From Garcia nutans (Eukaryota > Streptophyta > Magnoliopsida > Malpighiales > Euphorbiaceae), in the NCBI GenBank assembly GCA_947685225.1, contig CANTUV010000032.1:25923501-25987500 (forward strand): a DNA stretch of 64,000 bases. The letters are read 5' to 3'. The notes under the pieces are model-generated. The model did no database searches and had not been told where the DNA came from. It saw only the letters and a list, made by a program, of their open reading frames with translations. Below, in pieces: positions 22,200 through 35,300 of this stretch (within the stretch, counting starts at the first letter, position 1; the number at the start of each line of letters is the position of its first letter). Made by a program: the position numbers and the translations under genes.

Positions 22200-23320
22200 T
22201 ACAAAGTGACATACCCTCATTGTGCTCTTCCTATCAAGTAGCCTACCGGCAAAATAAATATCTAAAAAATCCTAAGATGTTGAATGAAGTATTCCTAGGA
22301 TACCATAGACTACATATAATGTACCACTTAAACATTTCAATTTTTTTTTTCATGGCATTCAAATGTGACTCTTTAGGACTGGATTGGAACCTAGCACACA
22401 AATAAGCACTAAACATAATAGCCAGTCTAAAAGTGGTAAGATAGAGAAGGGATTCGATAATATCTCTATATTTCTTCTCATCTACTTTCTTATCACTTTC
22501 ATCCTTGTCCAAATTTAATGATGTGTTTATTGATGTCTTGTTAGACTTGCAAGCAACCATCCCAAACTTCTTGAGAAGCTCCTTGGTGTACTTAGATTGG
22601 TTGATGAAGATCTCATCCTCGCATTGCTTGATTTGTAGACCAAGGTAGAACTTGAGCTCACCCATCATACTCATCTCAAATTCTCTGGTCACACAACTAG
22701 CATACTCTTGGCATAAGACCTTGTTAGTAGCACTAAATATTATATCATCAATATAAATTTAAACAATAAGAATGTCATGTAACGTTTTCTTCACAAAAAG
22801 TATAGTATCCACTTTTCCTTTAGAAAATCCATTTTCTAAGCCTTTTATACTAAGCTTTTGGAGCTTGTTTTAATCCATATAAGGCCTTGGTAAGTTTAAA
22901 AACATGGATGGAAAGTTTATGATCTTCAAAAGCCAAAGATTGTTCAACATTAACTTCTTCATTTATAAAACCATTTAAAGATGCACTTTTAACATCCATT
23001 TAGAAAAGCTTAGAATTAATATGACATACAAATATAAAAAGAATTCTAACAGCTTCCAATCTAGCTATAGGAACAAATAGCTCATTATAGTCAATGCCTT
23101 CCTCTTGATTATAACTTTTAGCTACAAATCGGGCTTTTTTTCTAGTAATAAGTCCACTCTCACCAAGCTTGCTCCTATATACCCATTTGCAACCAATAAT
23201 TAGATGGTCCTCCGGTTTAGGAACTAACTCCCATACTTTATTTTTTTCTCAAATTGGTTGAGTTTATCTTGTATAGCAACACCCAACACTCATTTAAAAG
23301 AGCCTCCTTAATGGTCTTTG
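22200..23320 (-). pseudogene. copia reverse transcriptase remnant
   Basis: YIDDI at about 22742-22759 is the RT catalytic motif (YVDDI in active copies). It is followed by FEMSMMGELKFYLGLQIKQ, INQSKYTKELLKKFGM and the thumb region (DIIESLLYLT, lacking the usual GSL-YLT). Upstream fragments (about 22860-23250) fit the palm/fingers but are interrupted by stops. Inactive. Confidence 0.85.
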
Positions 23321-23489
23321 GCTCAATTTGAGGGAGAAAAGCTATATTAGAATTTAAATACATAAGTTTAGATCTAGTACTTATACCCTTGGAGGTGTCT
23401 CCAATAATGAGCTCCTTTGGATGATCTTTGAGATATTGACAATCCTGAGGAAGCTCTTAGGTTGCCTCCACTTAAGGCTTTATTAGTTG

Positions 23490-24440
23490 TTAAGATAATT
23501 CTTCTTCTTTATCTTCCTTTAGGGGATCTACCACCTCTAGCCTCTCGAAGGAACCTACAAGATCATTAAGCAAAACACCTTTCCCAAGATCAAGCTTAGA
23601 GGATTCATCAAAGATAACATGCATAGATTTTTCAAGTATCATAGACCTTTTGTTAAAGACTATATGAGCTTTGCTAGAGGAGGAATAGAGTAAAAATATT
23701 TCTTCATCCGATTTTGATAAAAAAAATTTCAAGATTATCTTTGGTGTTTAATATAAAGCATTTGCACCCAAATACTCTTAATGAGTGAAATCTTGAGTTT
23801 TTTACCATTCCAAATCTTATAAGAAGTTTTGTTTAATAAAGATCCTTTGAAAACTTTATTGGAAATATAGAATGTGGTGTTAACAACTTCGGCCCAAAAG
23901 TAAGAGAGAAGCTCAAACTCATTAAGCATAGTTTTAGCCATCTCAACCAATATTCTATTTTTTTCTTTCCACACCACCATTTCATGGCAGGTGAAAAAAT
24001 TATTTAAAACACAAATTCATTACAAAAGTTTAGAAAATTCTTATTTTCAAATTTTCTACCATGATCAATTGTAATAGTAGTAATCATCTAGCCTTTTTAA
24101 ATTTGAATCTTTTTAGTAAAAAAAATTAAATACATTAAAAGCCTCATTCTTATTAGCTAGGAAACTATCCGAAGTAAACATAGAGTAGTCATCTATAAGG
24201 GTAAATGCATATAGCTTTCCTCCTAAACTAGCTACTCTATTGGGTCTAAACAAGTCTAAATGTATTAACTCAAGCGGTCTAGAAGTGCTTGCAATGTTCT
24301 CTTATTTGAATGAGCTTTTATGTAGCTTTCCAGAAAGGCATGGTCTACATACTTTGTCCTTGTGGAACGTCACCTTATGTAGGCATGGAATTTCATCTAC
24401 TAGCTCCTCCTTACTTAGGCATTAGAGTTGATCCATGATA
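23490..24440 (-). pseudogene. copia integrase remnant
   Basis: At 23735-23980 the minus strand reads WKEKNRILVEMAKTMLNE, YFWAEVVNTTFYISN and NKTSYKIWNGKKLKIS, the block around the catalytic Glu. At 23490-23732 follows the linker LLYSSSSKAHIVFNKRS...ILEKSMHVIFDE. The catalytic Asp part (about 24060-24250) survives only in pieces (TITIDHGRKFEN-like). Frameshifts separate the parts. Confidence 0.8.
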
Positions 24441-24449
24441 GCATATCCC

Positions 24450-25040
24450 AATCATCTATGCCTAGCCAAGGGTCATTGCTAAAAGACAACAAACACTCAA
24501 CAAACACTTAAAGCTTTCATTAGTTTCATAAGATATGTCAATTTTGTAGGTATTACCAATTATTCCTCCTTTTAATGCAGCTTGTCCATCTTGAGATGAA
24601 ATAATGCATCTTTTGAAGTCAAAAATGACTTTATAACCTTTGACACACAATTGACTTATAATCAATAAGTTATTTTTTAAACCTTTAACTTATCAAACAT
24701 TGTTAATGAGATTCTACCCACCTATAGATCCAATGCCTACAATCTTATCTTTAGCATTATTTCTAAAGGTAACACTTCTACCCTTCTTGGTTAATAAGTT
24801 AGTGAAGAGATTTGCATTGTCTGTCATGTGACTTGAGCATCCACTATCTACTACCCAAATGCTCTCTTTGGTGGTAGACTTTAGGCACCTACAAAATATA
24901 AAAGGTTTACTTCTTCTTAGGTACCTAAATGTATTTGGGTCCTAAAGGGTTAGCCTTGGAAGGATCCTCTTGCTTAAGGGGAGCCTTCCTAATATAGCAA
25001 AATGTATTGATGTGCCCATATTTCATGCAATAATGACATT
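24450..25040 (-). pseudogene. copia GAG-pre-integrase and gag zinc knuckle remnants
   Basis: At 24462-24665 QLCVKGYKVIFDFKRCII then SQDGQAALKGGIIGNTYKI matches the SIRE-type pre-integrase region. At about 25000-25040 CHYCMKYGHINTFC is a CX2CX4HX4C nucleic-acid-binding knuckle from the end of gag. Confidence 0.8.
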
Positions 25041-25099
25041 GATATACAGATCTAGCTTTTGTATCCTCTTCTTAGGATATGTTGGAGGATGATGTTGGT

Positions 25100-26896
25100 T
25101 ATGATGGTATGCACATGTGTGTTGTGCTTGTGGATGTGATTGTCTATACTTGTGCCTTTGTACATTTTTGGTATACATGTATGCATTATTAGTTCTTAGA
25201 GGCTTAACTTTAGAATTTTGTGCACCTTATTTAACCTTTTTAAGATTTTTTCTTTGATGTATGCATTTCTATTCTTCTCAGCCTCAATACTAAAAGTTTG
25301 AGCTATTTAAGCTTTAATGAAAGTTGGAGCTTCAAAAGTGGATGTGGATGAGCCATTAAAACCCAAACCTTATTTTGAGAAAGGTGATCTTTGAGAACCA
25401 ATTAAGGTATCCAAGGCCTCATTTCCTTTATGAAATTTTGAAATTGAACTTTTTAATTCTTCAATTTCTTTTCTCAAAATTTGGTTTTCCTTAGAAACCT
25501 TTTCCAAACTAAATGAATTTTTGGAAACTTCATCCAATGAGCCTTTTTAAGTTCTCATTAGAAGTTTTTAGTCCTATAATTAATTTTTTTAAAAAAATTA
25601 ACAGTCTTTTTTCTACCTTGGCACATTTACTTTAGAAAATTTCATTTTTAAAAAAATATTTTTGAACTGGTTCACATGTTCTAAAAGCTCATCATCACCC
25701 ACATCCCCATCATCATCATCCAAACTATCAACACAAGATAAGAATGTAGGAATTACCTCACTATAGTCTTCTTCATCTCCTATGGCCATGAGATAAAGGT
25801 TAGCAATTTTTGCTCCTCTTCCTCTTCAATTGAAGTGTCCTAATCTCATATAGCCTTGAGAGCTTTCTTCTTCTCCTTGTTCCATTTCCTTTTTTTTTCT
25901 TCAATTTGGGACACTCCGACTTGATGTGGTCTTGCTTTCCATTCATAGCATTTCACCTCACTCTTCTTTTCATTGTCTCTTGAAATATAGTTGGAGTTGG
26001 AGAAGGACCATTTCCTTATTGGCTTCTTCCTTCTTCTTATAATATCCTGCAATCTTCTAGAGAGAAGGACCACTTCATCTACATCATCTTCCTCACTATC
26101 ACTTCCATTTGAGCACTCACTTTCCTTCACCTATTTGGTTACTTTGAGTACAATCCCTTTTCTCTTCTCTTTCTCACCCTTGTCCTCATTTATCATCGTT
26201 CTCTATGGTCATCTCATAAGTAAGAAATTTTTCAATAAGCTCATTGCTCCTAAGTTTGCTAGCATCATGAGCTTTTTCAATTGATGAACCCTTAGATTCA
26301 AAGATCTTTTTTAGAAGAGCTCTTAGAACTTTATTGTTGACATCTTCTTATGAATGTGTCTTTTCATACTTCTTTGAATTGGTCACTATTGTAAGCAAAT
26401 GATTGGTCATCTCGGTGACATTTGAATTAGGTTTCATTTTAAATAGCTCATACTCATTTACAAGCATTTGAATCTTCTTAGACTTGACTTGAGTAGTGCC
26501 TTCATGATAGTTCTCAAGCATTCTTTAAATTCTATAGGCACTAGTGTTATGTTGGACTCTTTCAACTTCTCCTCTTGACATGAAGTTAATGAGGATTGAG
26601 ATGGCACAATTGTTCTTGTAGTTTGATCTTATTTGTGCATTCCTCTATTATTCTCTTAAAACCAAAATGTTTACTCCTTCAACATTTTGAGTTGGTGCTT
26701 TCCATTCATTGAGTATGAAACCCCACAACTTAATCCCTTCATTATCTAGGAAAATTTTCCATATAAAGTAATCAATTCTATCAAAGAACAATCTAAGGTG
26801 AGTATTTATATTTTCATAAGTTGGAATGTTATGGGTAGTTGTAAAGGTAATGTTTGAGGTGGAGGTAGTGGTTCTTGGAGGTGGAATGGTAGTCAT
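25100..26896 (-). pseudogene. copia gag remnant
   Basis: A start region at 26896 (MTTIPPPRTTTSTS) leads to NINTHLRLFFDRIDYFIWKI and LWGFILNEWKAPT, which fits the Gag 'FDG..Y..WK..M' fold of the SIRE lineage. Further down are a charged coiled-coil (GSDSEEDDVDEVVLLSRRLQ at 25990-26100) and a Lys-rich stretch. Many stops. Confidence 0.75.
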
Positions 26897-26933
26897 TTTC
26901 GATAATCATGCAATTAAGCTCTATGTGATTGAC

Positions 26934-26947
26934 TTTACTCTGATACC
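26934..26947 (-). promoter_or_regulatory. Primer-binding site of the copia element
   Basis: GGTATCAGAGTAAAG on the minus strand, two to three bases after the LTR end. It is a one- to two-base variant of the initiator-Met tRNA site TGGTATCAGAGC. Confidence 0.8.
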
Positions 26948-26950
26948 TCT

Positions 26951-28287
26951 TGTTGTCCCTTATTAACTACTAAGAGGGCAGTGAATTAGTTCTTTTAGAG
27001 ATTTAAGATTATCTTTAAAAATTAAAACAATTAAGAGAGTAAGAGTTAGGGAAGAAGATAGACAAAATGATTTATAGTAGTTCAGATTTAAAAATCCTAG
27101 ATCCACTCCTCAACAAACTAGTTGAGTATTTTACTATACTTGGATTTTTATAAGCTTAATCCTAACTTGGTATTTTCTTAAGCTCATAACGAACTTTATG
27201 AAGTTTGTGATATTCTCACAACTTTTACTATCCTCACAACCCTTATAAGAGTCTTTTTATCCCAAGGCTCACTCTCTAATGTAGTGTTTGACAAGATCAC
27301 ACCAAACTTACAAGGTAGTTTTCTAAGAGCATACACTCAACTCTCAAGAAATATAATAAATTGCTACAAGGAATTCAAGAAATTAAATTGCAAGACTTTT
27401 ATTAATAGATGCTCAAAAGTTATAACAAATGAAGTATTTATATGCCTCTTAACACCTTTGAGTCGTTGGAGTTAGAAGACATAAGATCACCACCCTCACC
27501 AACTAAAATCTCTTGCATTAAATGTTGTCAGCAATATCTAATTGTCACACTCCTTGTTATGTAGTCGCTATAGGTGTTGTACAGTTATCTTGGACTTTGG
27601 ATGATTGTAAAATTCAATCTGTGTCTAATGGATACTTCCAATGGCTAGTTCACGTGGCATTAAACAGGTCAACAAGAACCACTCTATGCTACCTTTATCA
27701 TTTTGGTAGTCACTCAGTCCTTTAAGCAATCACATAAAATGCAAGTTGGCTTTTCTTTAGAAATCTTTCTTCTGCATGGCTACCTTATGGGTTGGTCAAT
27801 TTTCCTAATTCTTTTTTACGATATGATTCTCATGGTCTCTGGAATTAAGATAGCAGTGATTGGTTGCTTTTTGCACCACCATGGTTTTCATAGCTATGCC
27901 CCACTACAAACTTTTCTGTGTAAAAGTTTAGTTTTGCCTTTAGAAATTATGTGATCGCTAAAATATTAATGCGGTCACACAAAATGTCTAGTGGTCTAGG
28001 TGAGTACCATCCCTTTGAATGTGAACTCTACTGTGTCTCTAGTGTTTTTCATCTGAGGTCGGCGATCGCTCAAGTTGGTTGGGTGATTGCCCAAATGTTG
28101 TATTGGTCTGTCCTAGCCATCATGAACCCTATTGTTTAAAAAAGCGTCACTTTATTAGGCATTTGTACATCTCTCTAGCCCTTGTGCGGTTGCACCTACC
28201 AAAAAACTCAAAGACCTAAAAATCTGAGGTAAAAATTCTTATTTGAAATATTAGAACTTATCAATTTGATTGTCAAAGATCAAAATA
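26951..28287 (-). repeat. 5' LTR of the copia element
   Basis: On the minus strand it starts TATTTTGATCTTTGACAATC (a TG to TA change at the first bases is assumed) and ends AGGGACAACA before the PBS, about 1.34 kb. The start resembles SIRE/Tork LTR starts. Short plus-strand ORFs here have no recognisable product. The upper boundary is an estimate, since there is no second LTR for comparison. Confidence 0.6.
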
Positions 28288-30120
28288 GAGTTTATTGTCC
28301 AAATACTTGGCCAATAAAAAAATTTGTTTTTATTATGTATTTTAAATTTATATTCAACTGGTAGAAGTAATTTTAGTCAATTACTCAATTTAGTACTCAT
28401 GCAATTCTTCTATATAAGATATGGTAAATGAATCAAATTAATTTTGAATCAAATTGTTTGATTAATTTAAAATAAAATTTAGTTAGCTCGGACTAAGTTT
28501 ACTATTTAAAATATTTCAAATCATGATTTTGATTTGATTCATTTGCCGATTTAGATTGAGCCACTCATAATATTATTATAAATTTATTATTTCTTTTAAT
28601 TTGATTCAGTGATAGCTAATCAATTTTGCAAAATCATATATGGATCATATTGATATAGTTAAATGAATTGATTAATGGATTAACCCTCAATGAATTCAAA
28701 CATCTAAATTTATGGTCAATAAAAAAATTTATCACCTCTAACATGTACTATATTAGTATTATATATAGCAATTGGTTTGTACATTTCGGCTTGATCTAAG
28801 TCTATCATGCTTATAATTTTTTTCTTGCCATATTGAGTAATGCTAAAACTTAAAAAGTAATGGTCTGGTACGACCTATTGACCATTATTTCATCATATTG
28901 TATTGTGTCATATGATGCCAACATATGGGTTAGTTCAATTATTTTTAATGATTTTTACTATTAGTTTTAGGCCTGACCTACCTAAAATCATATAAAAAAT
29001 TTAATTTATAAATTAATAATTAAATTTGCATATATAATATTAGTTAAAAATATTACAATTTTGGAAAATTTTTAAGATATTAAATTCTTTGAAAATTTTT
29101 AATTTTTAAGCATTAAGATATTTCAAATTTAAAAATTGAAAATGCAATTTTATTTAGAATAAAATAATGTAAAATGTGGTGAAAAATTATTAGATCAATA
29201 ATAGTTATTTTAAATAAATTTTTAATTATTATTTATTTAATGTAAAAATAATACAAACTAAATCTATTACTTTATCATTAATTTATTAGTCATTTATTAT
29301 TAATTACAAAAAACTATATGTGCAATTTCATTCAAATAAGTATAAGTACATTATATATTTAATTGACTTGGTAGATTGTGTTGAGTTAGACTATTTGTCA
29401 TGCTATATTGGGTCAATTCAATAGGTAAAATGCGCTAACCCAACCCAACCCATCCTAGGGCACTTGAGTGTGCAAATAAGATGGGTCTTGCTTGATACTC
29501 TAGTTGTGTCAGTCACCATCTAAAATGGACTTGGTTGGGCAGCTCGTGTATTTCTCGGCCCAGTCTCCATATATAATTAAGGGCTTTTTATATAACTATA
29601 CTAAAAGTTAAAACCGTTTTTAAATTTACGGTGTCTAATTTTTTTTTCAATTTTACGTCAAACACAATATTTAATTTTAAAAATGCAAAAAGAAAAAAAA
29701 AGTTAATTTTGCATCCAATTTTGTGTACATAAATGGTACAAATGGAAGTAGAGCCTACATACTAAGTGGGAACAATGCAAACTTGAGTTTATAAAGCAAT
29801 AGTCCCACCCCAAACATATTTCAGTCAAATTTTTGTATGAAATTATGAACTTTCATGTGCCACTTATCCAATATAACTTTTATAAGTAAAAAATAATTAA
29901 TATAATAATATTATTAAAAAAATAATGTGCAACATTTATTATGAAATAAAATTATTTAAATCTTAAATAAAATTTATAAATTTATAAAATAGTTATTATT
30001 AGATAAACATATATTAAAATTAATAAATTTAATTAGTTTTTTAAGAGAATAAAATGATTTTGTAATTTTCATAAAAAAATATTTATATTTATTTTTCATA
30101 AAATAAAATTCTAATATAAA
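28288..30120. other. AT-rich intergenic DNA
   Basis: No coding region. Mostly A/T homopolymer-like stretches. A short ACCCAACCCAACCC run lies at about 29437-29452. Confidence 0.6.
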
Positions 30121-31858
30121 TTTAGTTATATATTTTGTTATATATTACATATACCGACATATAACTAAATATATAATAATTTTATATTCTTATTATAATT
30201 TAACATGTATGTGTTGGTAATTTTGTTATATAAATTATATACCAAATATATATCACTTTTATATTTTTTTTTTAAATTAACTAGTATATGTAACATATGT
30301 CATTCTTTAGTTAAAGTATATATAATATATACCCATATATACCTATAAATAATATTATTTAATTAAAATATGCATAACATATACTCACATATACCATATA
30401 TATCGCTCTTCAGTTAAAATATATTTAGCATATATCTATATATATCCACATATATCATTCTTTAGTTAAAGTATATGTAATATATGCTCATATATATCTA
30501 GAAATATCATTATTTAGTTGAAGTATATGTAATATATGACTACATATATTCAAATATACAATTTTTAAGTTAAAGTATATATAACATATACTTATATATA
30601 CCTACAAATACTATTATTAAAATAAAGCATATGTAATATATAACTAAATATATCCACATATATATCATTCTTTAGTTAAAGTATATGTAACATATATCCT
30701 CATATACCTACAAATAATATTCTTTAGTTAAAGTATATGCAATATATATCATTATTCAATTCATATATCTATATATACCATTATTTTGTTATATGTTATA
30801 TATACCGACATATAACTAAATATATAGTAGTTTTATATTTTTATTCTTTTGAAATTTAATATGCATATATTATTAATGTTATTATATAAATCATATACCA
30901 ATATATAACTAAATATATATCACTTTTATATTCTTTTTTTAAAAAAAATTAACTAGTATATGTAATATATATCATTCTTTAGTTAAAGTAAATGTAATAT
31001 ATACTCACATATACCTACGAATAACATTCTTTAGTTAAAATATATATAACATATAATGACATATATCATTCTTTAGTCAAAGTATATATAATATACACCC
31101 ACATATAACATTCATCAGTTAAAGTATATATAACATATACCTATATATCTATATATATCATTCTTCAGTTAAATTATATGTAACATATACCTACATATAT
31201 CCACATATATTATTTTTTAGTTAAAGTACATGCGATATATACTCATGTATACCTACAAATATAATTATTTTGTTACAGTGTATATAACATATACTCATAT
31301 ATACCTACAAATATCACTATTTAATTAAAGTGTATGTAATATATAACATAATTCATATTTTATATATATGCACATATATCTATTTATAAGTAACATATAC
31401 ACATATATAACTAAATATATAATAATTATATTATATTATTCTTTTCAAATTTAACATATATATCTAATTATATGTAACCTATACCGACATATATCTTTAT
31501 ATGTGTAATATATATTGTTATTCTTTTATAACATATACCCATATATATCTAGTTATATATAATATATACCAATATATATAATTATTTTTTTAGTATATCT
31601 AGTTTTATGTAACAAATACTCACTATAAATAAAAATATAAAATAGTTATATATCGATATATATATCCATATATACCCATATATACTCACATATATTATTA
31701 TTCTTTAACTAAAGTATATATAACATATACCAACATATACCAATATATACCAACATAAATCACATATATCGTTATTTTTTATTTAAAGCATATATAATAT
31801 ATACTGATATATACTCACATATCCCAACATATACCCATATATACTATTATTATTTAGT
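30120..31858 (+). repeat. AT-rich minisatellite, about 52-bp unit, with higher-order repeat
   Basis: About 20 imperfect units of 51-52 bp carry TTAGTTAAAGTATATGTAA, an ATATAC stretch, and ACATATATCATTCT. A non-unit segment beginning TTTTGTTATAT...TACCGACATATAACTAAAT and ending AACTAGTATATGTAA occurs at 30130-30300 and again at 30785-30965, giving a higher-order period of about 655 bp. A third weaker copy lies near 31390-31500. The array continues after the MULE (37796-37866) and after the solo LTR (41168-41790). Confidence 0.85.
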
Positions 31859-31867
31859 TAAAATATA
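31859..31867 (+). repeat. 9-bp target duplication, left copy
   Basis: TAAAATATA, identical to 37796-37804 on the other side of the MULE. Confidence 0.9.
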
Positions 31868-31962
31868 GGCTTAATACATAATTACACCCTTGTACGTGTA
31901 AGAAAGAATATATCACACACCACAACTAATTAAAAATGGTATTAATAAACACCTGAAGCATC
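31868..31962 (+). repeat. MULE left terminal inverted repeat
   Basis: Starts GGCTTAATACATAATT. Pairs with 37665-37795, including the internal block CACACACC...AACTAATTAAAAAT. Confidence 0.9.
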
Positions 31963-32367
31963 TGTTGTCCGCTTATTATTCTGTGTGAATTACACACACG
32001 TTGTAATTCATTTTCTCTAGAAACTAGTAGCTCGCCTCGAATAATTGCTTGTCATGTTTGCCTGAAACTTAATTTTCTCTCCTTTTCTCCAACCCGTTAA
32101 CTCTCTAATATATTAACCCAAGCTACTGAACCCAAAATTTTTCCCCAAAAATAATTTCATTTTCCATTTCAGGTGTAATCGAATCAAGATAATCACTTAA
32201 TTGGCCTCAGTTTATGAGCAATTGGAAATGAGTATACTGTATAGAGAATTTTTTGTGTTTACTATAGAAAAGGTGTTTGTACTAGGGTTTATTATTTATT
32301 AAAGGTGAAAATCTGAATTATATAATTTAGGAATTACAATTGTTAGGAGCAGTGGGCTGTGTTATAC

Positions 32368-35300
32368 ATGGCTGATGTACGAGTTCAAGTAAGGTGTCAC
32401 CATGGGGGCTGGTTTATGCGTAGGAATAGACAATGCAATTATATGGGTGGAACAATTAGCATGGATGAAATTGATGTTGATGAAATGTCTATATTTTAAA
32501 TTGGTAATTATTTAAGGGGTTATGGTTATGATGTTGTGAACTCTATATACTGCAAGATACCAATAGGTGAAGATTTCATAATGCTGAGTGATAAAGTCCT
32601 ATTAGAAATGGCTAAAGGTTGGAAAAATAGTGAGATGGTTGATGTCTATGTGGCCCATGTGGTTTCTCAACTAGAAGTGTGTCCACCTAATACCAAGCTA
32701 GCATATAGGGTAAATGAGCCTAGTCAAACTGATTTTAGTATAGGTAGTGTGAGTGGTCTAAATGAGGTAGAGTCCACTTTAAATACACCTCCTAGATAAA
32801 CTAGGGTAAACACTAATGAGGCTACCAAAAACTTAAATACTTCAGTCGAACCTCCATTTGATGAAGGCAGTTTCTTTGATACTGAGGTTGAGAGAGAGGT
32901 AGAAATAATTATAGTGGATTTGGGTAATGAGAGTGAGAGAGATGCAGGAATAATTAGAGAGGATTTGGGTGCTGAGGTGGATAGGAATGTACAGGAGGCT
33001 GAGAATGTTAAACCTCATGTGTCTGAAGAGGTAGAACCAAGTGTAAATTGCAGTGACTTTGAAGATTTAGATTATGGAATTGAGGGTTTAGATGTTTCAC
33101 AGAGTTCAACTGACAGTGGGGCGTATTTTGAAGATGATGATGCTGATGTAGAGGAAGATGTGTTAAGGGATTGTAGTGATGATGATGAATAGCTTAGGGC
33201 TGCCAGGGAGACAGTTAGGAATCATAGAAGAGGCAGAACAAAGGAAGAGAGAAATAATAATATTGTTCAACTTGGAGAGGTTGGTAATGATCTTGGTTTT
33301 GAGGACTTGGGGAGAGAAAGGAGAGGGTCTTAAGGCAAAATAGGAGGAGATGAACCATTTGATGGGATTTCAGATCCAGATAGTTGTGAGAGTGATATAG
33401 AAGATAATGAGGATGATATACCGATTAGGAGAAAAAGTAGGAGATTGCATTATGCTCCTACCTCTGAAACTCCATGGTTTAGTTAGGTATCGTCTTTGAG
33501 AGTGTGAAATAGTTTAGGAGAGCTGCAACTTACTATGGTATGAAAAGGGGAGTCCAATTAATTCTTAGGCCAAATGAACCACATAAAGTAAGGGTTAAGT
33601 GTTTACTTGAGGGTTGTCATTGGTTTCTATTTGCAAGTACTGATGGAAATACTCAAGATTTTATAGAGAAAACATATAATCCGGTCCATAAATGCTTCAA
33701 GACCAATAAAAATAGGCTTTATAATTCTGAGTTTATAGCCAACCATTTCAAGGACAGGTTTATTTCACAACCAAGGGTTATGATTTGAGAGATTTAAGAG
33801 CTTTGTAAGAAGGAATTGCAAGTATATGTGGGTAGGATAATTTGTAGGAGAGCCAAGTTTAAGGTATTAAGTAAATACATGGGTAATTGAAGGGCTAAGT
33901 ATGCTAGACTATAAGACTATATGGATAAAATTTCGGAGACTAACCCCGGGTCGACATATGTAGTTAAGACTGCTGATAAGAGTGAAGGTGGAAAGAGACT
34001 TTTTCAAGGTTTTATGTGTGCTTTAATTCAATAAAAAGAGGGTGGCTAGAAGGCTGTAGGAAGGTGATTGGAATAGATGGATGTTTCCTCAAAGGAGCTT
34101 GTAGGGGGCAACTCCTTGTTGTTGTGTCCAAGGATGGGAGCAAATGTTTCCCATTGCTTAGGTTGTGGTGGATATGGAAACAAAGAAAACATGTGGATGG
34201 TTTCTAAGGATTTTGATTCAAGACTTGAATCTTAGTGTAAGTGAAGTAATAACTCTTATATCATATATGAAGAAGGTAATTTTCACTTAAGTTAAAGTTG
34301 TTTGCTCTTTAAATGTATTTTTTATCTTAAATAAAGACTTTTTAACTTAGTATAACTTTTTATGTTTATGCAGGGATTAATTCCAGCTATTAATGAGTTG
34401 CTACCAGAAGTGGAGCATAGGATGTGTGCCAAACATGTTTGGTCTAATTGAAGCAAGAAATGGGAGGAAAAGAAAGAAAGAAAGTTTTCTGGATGTGTGC
34501 CAGAGCTAGTTTTAATGTACTATTGAAAGATAAGATTGTTGCTTTAAGTAAGTTAGGGAGAGGAATCATTAAAGACTTGTTATGTTATAATAAAGAGACT
34601 TAGTGTAGGGCTTATATGAGGCAGATAGTAAATGTGATGCTATGGAGAACAACATGTCAGAAGTATTTAATTCTTGGATATTGGCTGCTAGACATAAGTC
34701 TATTATCTTGATGCTTGAGGATATAAGGCATAAAGTGATGGATAGGACAAGTGAGATGAATGCTTTTGTGGATGCTTGGATTAATGATATTTCTCCAATG
34801 GCCATGAAAAAAACTAAAAGTTAACAAGGCAGCTGCTATGCAATGTAGTGTTCAATGGAATGAGCAAAGTGGATTTGAGATAATTGAGGGAGAGTATGGA
34901 CACACCGTTGACCTTAACAAGCATACTTGCTCCTGTAAAAGCTGGGAATTGAAGGGAATTCCATACCCACATGCCATATGTGCCATGAAACATAGACAAA
35001 TGACCCTGAAGATGTCATCTCACATTGGTATAGAAAAGATACATAAGCTAAGGCATATTCTCATTTCATCCAACCTATTCCTAACATGAAGATGTGGGGT
35101 GACTCAAATCATGAACCTATTGAGCCTCCACCAATGAAGCCTATGCCTATTTGACCTAAGAAAAATAGAAAGAAAGATAGGCATGAGACAAGGAAGATTG
35201 TCTCTTATACAAGACAAGGAAGAAACATGACATGTTTAATATGCAAGGAAAAGGGACATAATAAGAAAGGTTGTCGAAGGGGAAATGAGGTAATTGTATA

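Larger units (their letters stand above)
21665..28287 (-). mobile_element. Ty1/copia retrotransposon (SIRE/Maximus-like), broken
   Basis: Minus-strand order from high to low coordinates is 5' LTR, PBS, gag, zinc knuckle, GAG-pre-integrase, integrase, reverse transcriptase, RNase H. Integrase before RT is the diagnostic copia order. Wording such as FEMSMMGELKFYLGLQIKQ and VEMAKTMLNE fits the SIRE/Maximus lineage. Stops and frameshifts occur throughout. No 3' LTR is recognisable; the sequence after RNase H runs into the TIR element. Confidence 0.85.

Noticed and set aside
27284..28139. Several plus-strand open readings at 27284-28139
   Set aside because: They lie in the copia 5' LTR, antisense to it, with no recognisable motif.
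30120..31858. Possible CRISPR-like or centromeric satellite array
   Set aside because: Units are imperfect, adjacent and without spacers, so not CRISPR. With about 30 visible units there is no evidence of a centromeric satellite from this window alone.
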